Below, in pieces: positions 5,569-11,649 of a stretch of 12,281 nucleotides of DNA (within the stretch, counting starts at the first letter, position 1; each line of letters starts with the position of its first letter). The notes under the pieces are model-generated. The model was not told the origin of the DNA. It ran no database searches and saw only the letters and a list, made by a program, of their open reading frames with translations. Source of the DNA: Ilumatobacteraceae bacterium (GTDB taxonomy: Bacteria > Actinomycetota > Acidimicrobiia > Acidimicrobiales > Ilumatobacteraceae); contig JANQZQ010000089.1 in NCBI GenBank assembly GCA_030728545.1, positions 1 to 12,281 on the forward strand, in the 5' to 3' direction. A program made the position numbers and the translations under genes.

Positions 5569-6849
5569 ATGAAGCGGATCTTTCTGGTGAGCACATTGCT
5601 CGCATCACTTTTTGTCGTACAACTCGGCAGCGGCGTTGCTTCGGCGAATGCCCAAATCACCCCCACCGCGCAATCTGTGAGCGGCGTTGTGGGAAGCGCC
5701 ATCACCGCTACTACGGCGTATACAGCAACGGGAATCAGCGGTACCAAAGTCTTCGTCATTAGCCCATCGTTGCCTGGCGGACTTTCGATCAACACCGCAA
5801 CTGGTGTGGTCTCGGGAACCCCAACCGAAGCCAGTGTCGCGGCCAACTACACGGTCACGGTGTCGGACGGGGCCACATCGGCGACTGCCACCATCACCAT
5901 TGCAGTTTCTGGAACAGCAACACTGTCGCCTGGAACCCAAACCGTCACAGGTCGTGTTGGTGCGCCGATTACGGCAACCACAGCGCTCACTTCAACGGGT
6001 CTTGGCACCAAGTTTTTCTCGATTGCTCCGGCGTTACCTGCAGGACTCACTTTCAGTTCAGCGACGGGCGTTCTTTCTGGCACTGCCACAGCAGCCAAGG
6101 CAGCCACCACCTACGTGGTTACTGCCGCTGACGGAACCAACTATGCGGTGGCCACCATGCGAGTGACGATTGCGGCAGTTCCCGTGATGACCCCGGCAAC
6201 TCAGTCGATTTCTGGGTTGATTGGCACTGCTATTGCCGCAACATCTGCGTTCGCGGCACCAACGGTGACAGGCACCAAAACCTTTTCGGTGTCACCAGCA
6301 CTCCCGGCCGGGCTCTCGCTCAACACCGCAACTGGCGTGGTGTCGGGTACACCCACAGCAGTTACCGCCCAGGCAACCCACGTCGTAACGGCCACAGATG
6401 GAACCAACTTCGCTACATCGTCATTGAGTGTGGTCGTCAACTCAACCACTGCGCCGACCACCACTGTTCCATCCACCAGTCAAGGTTGTGTAACCCCAAA
6501 CATCGGTGGGCGACTCGCCAACACGATCAACGTGGCGAGTGCATCACTACCGCTGAGCCAGTTTGCTTGCTCGATGCGAATTGGTGTGCGCCCAGCCAAG
6601 ACCGTGGTCGTGGCAATTGCCCATCAAGGCACAACGGTCAATCGTGCGGTGGCTCGTTACTCGGTGGTGCTCACTCGGGTGAACGGCGGTTCAATTACTC
6701 GAGCTCTCACCATGGCAACCACACCTGGCGTTCTGCGCGCAAATTACCAACGACTTATCTCGGGAACGTGGTCGGTGACCGTGGTGGCACTGTCGGCAGA
6801 CGGAACAGCCGTGGGCACCTACACCTCGGAAGCCTTCAGGGTTGGGTGA
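5569..6849 (+). CDS. Secreted protein with three putative Ig-like (He_PIG) repeats
   Basis: A 426-residue exported protein of unknown function, perhaps an adhesin or envelope protein. Residues 1-28 form a signal peptide: MKRI, a hydrophobic stretch, then ASANA before Q29. Three repeats of about 87 residues follow (roughly 29-114, 115-203, 204-290). Each has the He_PIG signature: (V/I)(S/T)G..G(A/S).I.A(T/S), then (S/A)P(S/A)LP.GL, then ATGV(V/L)SGT, then a V(T/S)(V/A)(S/T/A)DG-like strand. A Thr/Pro-rich linker (STTAPTTTVPSTSQ) leads to a C-terminal domain (307-426) with two cysteines, C307 and C334, that could form a disulfide. No LPXTG motif or C-terminal membrane helix is seen, so it may be released or held non-covalently. 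The start is set by AAAGGAG. Its 3' end overlaps the convergent deoxyribosyltransferase gene by 14 bases. Confidence 0.88.
   Translation: MKRIFLVSTLLASLFVVQLGSGVASANAQITPTAQSVSGVVGSAITATTAYTATGISGTKVFVISPSLPGGLSINTATGVVSGTPTEASVAANYTVTVSDGATSATATITIAVSGTATLSPGTQTVTGRVGAPITATTALTSTGLGTKFFSIAPALPAGLTFSSATGVLSGTATAAKAATTYVVTAADGTNYAVATMRVTIAAVPVMTPATQSISGLIGTAIAATSAFAAPTVTGTKTFSVSPALPAGLSLNTATGVVSGTPTAVTAQATHVVTATDGTNFATSSLSVVVNSTTAPTTTVPSTSQGCVTPNIGGRLANTINVASASLPLSQFACSMRIGVRPAKTVVVAIAHQGTTVNRAVARYSVVLTRVNGGSITRALTMATTPGVLRANYQRLISGTWSVTVVALSADGTAVGTYTSEAFRVG
5653..6438 (+). repeat. Three in-frame repeats encoding He_PIG-like domains
   Basis: Units span about 5653-5910, 5911-6177 and 6178-6438. 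Units 1 and 3 are closest at the DNA level: both contain AACACCGCAACTGG (5791-5804 and 6322-6335), followed by near-identical sequence encoding GVVSGTPT. Unit 2 is more diverged (ATGVLSGTAT). This suggests internal duplication with partial homogenisation. Confidence 0.8.
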
Positions 6850-7285
6850 CGCCCAAGAGAAATTCGCGCCGCAATGTGAGCGCTGTTTCGACTTCGTCAA
6901 TGGATCGAGCCAGCACGTTTAACGAGCACTGCATCATGAGGTTGACCGCCTCGAGTTGTGATGGAAAGCGTGCCCGCCAGTCGGTGAATAGCCCAATGCC
7001 ATATTTTCCCAGAGCAAACGCATAGCCGAGTTCCCACGCTGTGCCGTCGTCAGTGGTGATGCCATTCAAGTTGGCAACAATGACGTCGCAACGATCAATA
7101 GCACTTTTGTCATTGTCGAAGATGGTGTGAATGTTGTGTTCAGTTTTTGGTGGGTTGTCACGATGGGGCAAAAATGTGCGAAAGCCAAGTGCGGCAACGC
7201 GAGCCTCGAGATGTTCGATGAACCACCGCTCACCTTCGTCAAACAACGGCCCCGCAATGTAAGCAAACGGCTGTGGCGCGGGCAC
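6836..7285 (-). CDS. Nucleoside 2-deoxyribosyltransferase family protein
   Basis: A 149-residue protein of the family that swaps or hydrolyses bases on 2'-deoxyribonucleosides, acting in nucleoside salvage in the cytosol. Family motifs: FAYIAGPLFDEGERWF (Y9, near the usual active-site Tyr), DKSAIDRCDVIVANL (D67), and DDGTAWELGYAFALGK, in which E85 is the expected catalytic Glu with D79 six residues before it. The start is a choice. An ATG at 7345 would add 20 residues and overlap the Fur-family gene by 43 bases. The GTG at 7285 starts just before the conserved core, lies 17 bases past the Fur-family stop, and has TAGTCT 7 bases upstream, so I prefer it. Some relatives hydrolyse modified nucleotides instead, so exact activity is open. 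Confidence 0.88.
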   Translation of the reverse strand: MPAPQPFAYIAGPLFDEGERWFIEHLEARVAALGFRTFLPHRDNPPKTEHNIHTIFDNDKSAIDRCDVIVANLNGITTDDGTAWELGYAFALGKYGIGLFTDWRARFPSQLEAVNLMMQCSLNVLARSIDEVETALTLRREFLLGVTQP

Positions 7286-7292
7286 GTTGTGG

Positions 7293-7298
7293 AGACTA
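7293..7298 (-). promoter_or_regulatory. Putative -10 box (TAGTCT) of the deoxyribosyltransferase gene
   Basis: On the minus strand TAGTCT lies in the short gap after the Fur-family stop and ends 7 bases before the GTG at 7285 (spacer CCACAAC). It supports the shorter start and suggests expression partly independent of the Fur-family gene. Confidence 0.45.
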
Positions 7299-7302
7299 TT
7301 CG

Positions 7303-7770
7303 TCAGCGGGCCGTGCGAGCCGAGTTCTTCTGGCAGTTGGCACATACCCCAATTGCATCCAACCGGTGACCAGTAACCACGAATCGGGCAGACTTGGCCG
7401 CACTTTGCAAGACGCGTTCGAGTTCGCGTTCGGTGGAGGAGCCCACTTCAAAGTCGTCGATTGATCCACACTTGTCGCAAATCAAATGGTGATGGTGGCC
7501 GATGAGGTCTTCGTTGAGTTCGTAACGGGCGTGGTCGTCGCTGCCGGCAACTTTGTGAATGATGCCGACAGCTTCAAGGTCGGCCAAATTTCTATAGGTC
7601 GAGCTTTGGGTTAAACGTGCGCGATTCTTTAGCAATTCGGGCACGCTGGCAGGGCGCCCATGCTTGAGTAGGAGTTCTACTAATTGGCGGCGGCCTGCCG
7701 TATACACGAGTGCAGACTCACGCAAACGTGCGGATATCTGGGCGTGGATGTTTTCTGAGCGACTCACCAC
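7303..7770 (-). CDS. Fur-family metal-responsive transcriptional regulator
   Basis: A 155-residue DNA-binding repressor of the Fur/Zur/PerR family. The winged-helix part holds AGRRQLVELLLKHGRPASVPELL and the recognition-helix region LTQSSTYRNLADLEAVGII (about 53-71). The dimerisation part has GHHHHLICDKCG (91-102) with C98/C101, and VCANC with C143/C146; together these form the classic structural zinc site. The regulatory metal site can use H92-H95, D105/D106 and H135. Which metal (Fe, Zn or peroxide sensing) cannot be decided from sequence. The start is one of two tandem GTGs (7770, 7767); the first has TACGCT 7 bases upstream. It is divergent from the SDR gene with 58 bases between them, and precedes the deoxyribosyltransferase. 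No clear Fur box was identified. Confidence 0.93.
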   Translation of the reverse strand: MVSRSENIHAQISARLRESALVYTAGRRQLVELLLKHGRPASVPELLKNRARLTQSSTYRNLADLEAVGIIHKVAGSDDHARYELNEDLIGHHHHLICDKCGSIDDFEVGSSTERELERVLQSAAKSARFVVTGHRLDAIGVCANCQKNSARTAR

Positions 7771-7777
7771 AGTGACG

Positions 7778-7783
7778 AGCGTA
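7778..7783 (-). promoter_or_regulatory. Putative -10 box (TACGCT) of the Fur-family gene
   Basis: On the minus strand TACGCT ends 7 bases before the GTG at 7770 (spacer CGTCACT). There is no Shine-Dalgarno, so the mRNA is probably leaderless. Confidence 0.45.
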
Positions 7784-7814
7784 CTTAGGTTGCATCTCGC
7801 GGGGCGCAGTCACC

Positions 7815-7820
7815 TAGTGT
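7815..7820 (+). promoter_or_regulatory. Putative -10 box (TAGTGT) of the SDR/DUF2867 gene
   Basis: TAGTGT is followed by 8 bases and the ATG at 7829. A TTGCAT at 7790-7795 could act as a poor -35 with a long 19-base spacer. No Shine-Dalgarno is present. Confidence 0.42.
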
Positions 7821-7828
7821 TCGCACTC

Positions 7829-9295
7829 ATGACACCAGCCCAGTCCACAACTCGGGTGCTGGTCACGGGGGCCACTGGGTATGTGGGTGGGCGACTTGCG
7901 CCGCTGTTGGTGGAAGAAGGTTTTGCTGTGCGCGTGCTCGTGCGCTCGGCTGCGAAGGTGGCAAATACGCCCTGGATTGACCAGGTGGAAGTAGTCGAAG
8001 GTGACGCCATGAGTGTTGCTTCGCTTGATCAAGCCCTCGCCGGTGTAGACGTGGCGTTTTACCTGCTGCACTCCATTAGTACGGGCGCAAAATTTGACGA
8101 TCTCGAGTCGGCAATGGCCCGCACGTTTGCCGAGGCAGCGTCGCGAATGGGTGTGAAGCGCATCGTGTATTTAGGCGGTATCGCCAACGACGAAAACCTG
8201 AGCAAGCATCTGGAGTCGCGCCGATCGGTGGGCAAGATGTTGGCTGGCACCGGTGTGCCAGTTATCGAATTGCGGGCTGGGGTGATTATCGGGTCGGGCT
8301 CGGCATCGTTCGAGATGCTGCGTTATCTCACCGAACACTTGCCGGCAATGGTGACCCCTAAGTGGGTGGACAACCCGACGCAGCCAATTGCGATTGTCAA
8401 CATCCTGCACTTCTTGGTTGCTGCAGCACGCGCCCCCCAAGATGTGCAAGGTGTCTTCGACGTTGGCGGTGCAGAAACTATTACCTATCGCAACATGATG
8501 GCGCGCTACGCAAAAGCGGCAGGGCTGCGTCGGCGAATCATCGTGCGTGTGCCACTGTTGACGCCGCGAGTCTCGAGCATGTGGGTTGGTCTTGTTACGC
8601 CGGTGCCAGCGTCGATAGCGCGACCACTCATTGATTCACTCATCAACAAAGTGGTGGTTGACCCCGCCAAGTCGGTGCTGAACGCGTTACCTCCACCACC
8701 TGGCGGTTTGCTCAGTTTTGATCAAGCCGTCAAGCGCGCAATTGAACGAACCAATGCGCCAACTCGCTGGACGGATGCCTCACGCCCGTGGGCAGCGTGG
8801 GACGTGGCGGTCACCGACCCAGCGTGGACGGGTGGTTCATTGTTCGTTGACGAGCGCGAGCAAACAACACGAGCATCAAAAGCCGAGGTGTGGAAGGTGT
8901 TGTCATCGTTGGGTGGTTCAACGGGCTGGTACGGCTTTGAATGGTTGTGGCGACTGCGCGGTCGCATCGACTCGGTGTTTGGTGGTGTTGGCATGCGCAC
9001 CGGCCGACGCGATCAACACGTGTTACGGGTGGGTGACGCACTGGATTTTTGGCGTATCGCCGATGTGAAAGAGGGTGAAATGTTGCTGTTGTGTGCCGAA
9101 ATGCGACTGCCCGGCCAAGCATGGCTCGAGTTTCGTTTAAGCACCAAAGAGGATGGCACCCACGTGGTGCAGCGGGCAATTTTTCGCCCGCGTGGTCTGG
9201 CAGGTCGGCTGTATTGGTGGGCGCTCATCCCATTTCACGCAATTATTTTCCCGGGGATGTTACGAAATGCTCTCGCGCAGGCCGAAAAGTCATAG
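7829..9295 (+). CDS. NAD(P)-binding SDR-type protein with DUF2867-like C-terminal domain
   Basis: A 488-residue two-domain protein, similar in layout to E. coli YbjT. The N-terminal atypical/extended SDR fold has the nucleotide motif VLVTGATGYVGGRL (10-23), VEGDAMSVASLDQAL (56-70), DVAFYLLHS (74-82) and KRIVYLGGIAN (110-120). The canonical YxxxK pair is not evident, as in NmrA-like and atypical SDRs, so it may sense NAD(P)H or catalyse a different reaction. Residues from about 335 to 485 match DUF2867: GWYGFEWLWRLRGRIDSVFG, then GDALDFWRI, then PRGLAGRLYWWALIPFHAIIFPGM near the end, hydrophobic enough to touch the membrane. The ATG at 7829 precedes the fold; the frame extends upstream only into the Fur-family gene. 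The next gene starts 9 bases downstream. Function is unknown. Confidence 0.88.
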   Translation: MTPAQSTTRVLVTGATGYVGGRLAPLLVEEGFAVRVLVRSAAKVANTPWIDQVEVVEGDAMSVASLDQALAGVDVAFYLLHSISTGAKFDDLESAMARTFAEAASRMGVKRIVYLGGIANDENLSKHLESRRSVGKMLAGTGVPVIELRAGVIIGSGSASFEMLRYLTEHLPAMVTPKWVDNPTQPIAIVNILHFLVAAARAPQDVQGVFDVGGAETITYRNMMARYAKAAGLRRRIIVRVPLLTPRVSSMWVGLVTPVPASIARPLIDSLINKVVVDPAKSVLNALPPPPGGLLSFDQAVKRAIERTNAPTRWTDASRPWAAWDVAVTDPAWTGGSLFVDEREQTTRASKAEVWKVLSSLGGSTGWYGFEWLWRLRGRIDSVFGGVGMRTGRRDQHVLRVGDALDFWRIADVKEGEMLLLCAEMRLPGQAWLEFRLSTKEDGTHVVQRAIFRPRGLAGRLYWWALIPFHAIIFPGMLRNALAQAEKS

Positions 9296-9298
9296 CGT
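9293..9298 (+). promoter_or_regulatory. Putative -10 box (TAGCGT) of the aldehyde dehydrogenase gene
   Basis: TAGCGT overlaps the stop codon of the SDR gene and ends 6 bases before the ATG at 9305. With no Shine-Dalgarno present, a separate leaderless transcript is plausible despite the 9-base gap between genes. Confidence 0.42.
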
Positions 9299-9304
9299 GT
9301 AACT

Positions 9305-10840
9305 ATGTCGTTGCATCTGAAGCCAGGAACCGCATTCGTCGATTATCACGCTCGTGCTCGCGCGGTGGCACCTGAGGCTTTTGACGCTTCGTCGCTGCGC
9401 AACTTGATTGGTGGCGAATGGGTGAGTGGCGGCACCACTCGACCACACGTAGTGCCAGTGGATGGTTCGCAGATTATTGGGGCACCAATTATTTCTTCTG
9501 ATGAAGCCCATCGGGCCATGGCGTTGGCGGTGAAACAGAACGCCGAATGGTCAAAGACACCGCTTGACGAGCGAATGCGCCGAGTGACCAAGGCAGTGGC
9601 ACTGCTGCGCGAACAGCGAGAAGTCATTGCCGGCCTCCTCATGTGGGAAATCGGCAAGCCATGGAAGCTTGCCTGCGATGATATTGATCGCTGCATTGAC
9701 GGCGTGGAGTGGTACCTCACCCAAATTGAGCGACAGCTCAAAGATCGCGTTCCACTCGGCGGGCCGGTATCCAACATTGCGTCATGGAACTATCCACTCA
9801 GTGTGTTGGTGCACGCCGAATTGGTGCAGCTCTTGGCAGGCAACGCCGTAGTAGCAAAGACGCCAACTCAAGGTGGCTTCCATGCACTCACGCTGGCGCA
9901 CGCAATGATGGCGCGCGCGGGTTTGCCCGCCACATTGGTGTCGGGCAGCGGGGCAGAACTCAGCGAAGCACTCATCAGCACCCCAGAATTGGGTGCACTG
10001 GTGTTTGTCGGGGGCCGCACGAATGGCCGCAAAGTTGCAACGCGCTTGGCCGACTTGCGCAAACGACATGTGTTGGAACAAGAAGGTTTGAACGCGTGGG
10101 GTGTGTGGAACTATTCGCAGTGGAATGACTTGGCAGGGCACCTGAAGAAAGGTTTTGCCTACGCCAAACAACGCTGTACTGCGTATCCGCGTTACGTGGT
10201 GCAGCGACGACTGTTGCCTGAGTTTCTCGAAATGTATTACCCCGTGGTGGCTTCGCTCAAGTTCGGGCACCCATGTGCAGTAGAAAACGACACCGATGCT
10301 CTGCCCGACTTGGACTTTGGTCCGGTTATTCAACGATCTAAAGCCGAGACCTTGGCTGCTCAGTTTGAAGAAGCCATCACCACTGGTGGCATCCCGCTGT
10401 TGCACGCAGCGCTCAGCAAAGGGCGCTTCATCGAAGGCCAAGACACTTCGGCGTATGCAGCCCCATCGTGTGTGCTTGAACCACCGTCGGCTTGGTCGCT
10501 GCACCACGCCGAGCCGTTCGGGCCGATCGACTCGATCGTTGTGGTCGATACTGAAGCCGAATTTTTGAGCGCGATGAATGCCTCCAATGGCTCACTTGTT
10601 GCCTCGGTGGCAACTGACGACATGAACTTTGCCGAACGAGTTGCCGACGAGATTCAGTCGTTCAAAGTGGGCATCAATAAACCGCGCTCACGTGGTGATC
10701 GAGAAGAAGTGTTCGGCGGGCGTGGTGGTTCGTGGAAGGGTGCATTCGTGGGCGGTGACTTGCTGGTGGATTCGGTAACTAATGGAGACCGCCCGTTGTA
10801 CGGCAACTTTCCAGACGGGTCGCGCTACCCGAAAACCTGA
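9305..10840 (+). CDS. Divergent aldehyde dehydrogenase family protein
   Basis: A 511-residue NAD(P)-dependent ALDH-fold enzyme, probably oxidising an aldehyde to an acid. Catalytic positions are kept: N162 (ASWNYPL), K185 (VVAKTP), a glycine-rich cofactor loop (VFVGGRTNGR), E258 (VLEQEG), nucleophile C291 (AKQRCTAYPR) and E403 (EPFGPI). It departs from typical ALDHs where ELGGK becomes EQEGLN and where the PWNFP/PWNYP block becomes SWNYP. The C-terminal FGGRGGSWKGAFVGG resembles the usual SGxG-xG oligomerisation region. The ATG at 9305 is 9 bases past the SDR stop. The F420-dependent nitroreductase gene follows after 12 bases and is probably co-transcribed. Catalysis looks intact; the substrate is unknown. 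Confidence 0.9.
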   Translation: MSLHLKPGTAFVDYHARARAVAPEAFDASSLRNLIGGEWVSGGTTRPHVVPVDGSQIIGAPIISSDEAHRAMALAVKQNAEWSKTPLDERMRRVTKAVALLREQREVIAGLLMWEIGKPWKLACDDIDRCIDGVEWYLTQIERQLKDRVPLGGPVSNIASWNYPLSVLVHAELVQLLAGNAVVAKTPTQGGFHALTLAHAMMARAGLPATLVSGSGAELSEALISTPELGALVFVGGRTNGRKVATRLADLRKRHVLEQEGLNAWGVWNYSQWNDLAGHLKKGFAYAKQRCTAYPRYVVQRRLLPEFLEMYYPVVASLKFGHPCAVENDTDALPDLDFGPVIQRSKAETLAAQFEEAITTGGIPLLHAALSKGRFIEGQDTSAYAAPSCVLEPPSAWSLHHAEPFGPIDSIVVVDTEAEFLSAMNASNGSLVASVATDDMNFAERVADEIQSFKVGINKPRSRGDREEVFGGRGGSWKGAFVGGDLLVDSVTNGDRPLYGNFPDGSRYPKT

Positions 10841-10852
10841 CAGACTTTGGGC

Positions 10853-11305
10853 ATGACACAACTCGCAGGTGAATACATCCCCAGCACCATGCAATGGGTG
10901 CGCGATCAAGTCGAGCAATATGAACGAACGGGTGGCCGCGAAGGCGGCACGTTACGTGAAACAGGGATTCCTGTCATCATCGTGTCGATGCGTGGTGTCG
11001 CGTCGGGGAGTGTGCGCAAAATTGCTCTGATGCGCGTCGAGCACGACGGCGAGTATGCATTAGTGGCGTCATACGGGGGTGCGCCGGAGCATCCGGCGTG
11101 GTATCACAACTTGGTTGCTCACCCAACCGAGGTAACAGTGCAAGATGGCCCCGAGCCATTTCTTGTGCACGTGCGGCTGGTGGATGGTGAAGAGTACGAC
11201 ACCTGGTGGGCGCGAAGCGTTGCGGTGTTTGCGCCATATGCCCAGTACAAAGAAAAGACATCTCGTCGGATTCCACTGTTTGTTGCATCGAGGCCCCAAG
11301 CGTGA
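10853..11305 (+). CDS. F420-dependent nitroreductase family protein (Ddn-like)
   Basis: A 150-residue split-beta-barrel protein of the deazaflavin (F420)-dependent nitroreductase/quinone reductase family, using reduced F420 to reduce quinones or nitro compounds. Family marks are GSVRKIALMRVE (52-63), YALVASYGGAPEHPAWYHNLVAHP (68-91) and the C-terminal WWARSVAVFAPYAQYKEKTSRRIPLFV. The N-terminal helix (TMQWVRDQVEQYERTGG) is typical and often lies near the membrane. I chose the ATG at 10853; a TTG at 10847 would add two residues. Its presence implies that the organism makes F420, in line with Actinobacteria. The stop overlaps the GTG of the next gene (GTGA), indicating translational coupling. 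Confidence 0.92.
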   Translation: MTQLAGEYIPSTMQWVRDQVEQYERTGGREGGTLRETGIPVIIVSMRGVASGSVRKIALMRVEHDGEYALVASYGGAPEHPAWYHNLVAHPTEVTVQDGPEPFLVHVRLVDGEEYDTWWARSVAVFAPYAQYKEKTSRRIPLFVASRPQA

Positions 11306-11649
11306 ACCTGATTGTTCGCTGGGCGGTTCTCACCGTCGCAGTGTGGTTGGCCGACTTGGTCGTTGGTGGCATCGCGATTGCCGACGGACTGTGGAGTCAC
11401 CTCTGGGTTGCTGCTCTATTCGGTTTGGCCAATGCCGTGCTCGGAAACCTCATTCGCCTGGTGGCGTTTCCGGCGCTGATTTTGACGCTCGGGTTATTTG
11501 GCATCGTGGTGAACGCGTGGATGCTGATGTTGGTCGGCGATGTGAGCAGCGCCCTTGACGTGCGCGGCTTTTGGCCAGCATTTGGTGCTGGTGCGATTAT
11601 CAGCGTGGTGTCGACAGTGCTTGGGCGGGCGCGTCGCAAGGGCGACTAA
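11302..11649 (+). CDS. Four-helix membrane protein, phage-holin-4 / mycobacterial holin-like family
   Basis: A 115-residue membrane protein with four hydrophobic segments at about 5-24, 33-53, 55-78 and 90-108 and a basic tail (RARRKGD). The pattern LFGLANAVLGNLIRLVAFPALILTLGLFGIVVNAWML is characteristic of the family named after mycobacterial phage holins (PF04020 type). Chromosomal members are widespread in bacteria outside prophages, and there are no phage genes here, so lysis is unlikely. Its role in the membrane is unknown. The GTG start overlaps the TGA of the nitroreductase by 4 bases. Its stop overlaps the stop of the convergent transporter gene by 4 bases. Confidence 0.85.
   Translation: MNLIVRWAVLTVAVWLADLVVGGIAIADGLWSHLWVAALFGLANAVLGNLIRLVAFPALILTLGLFGIVVNAWMLMLVGDVSSALDVRGFWPAFGAGAIISVVSTVLGRARRKGD

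Noticed and set aside
6842..6856. Hairpin TTGGG-TGACG-CCCAA at a convergent junction
   Set aside because: The stem is only 5 bases with no T-tract, and it lies in coding sequence, so it is too weak to call a terminator.
9782..10507. 241-codon minus-strand frame
   Set aside because: It is antisense to the ALDH catalytic region; its composition is typical of a shadow and it has no motifs.
11633..11646. Hairpin GTCGC-AAGG-GCGAC at the 11646 convergent junction
   Set aside because: The 5-base stem lacks a U-run and encodes the basic tail of the holin-like protein; a terminator cannot be supported.
11302..11649. Holin-like gene as a sign of a prophage
   Set aside because: No endolysin, structural, integrase or attachment sequences are nearby; chromosomal members of this family are common.
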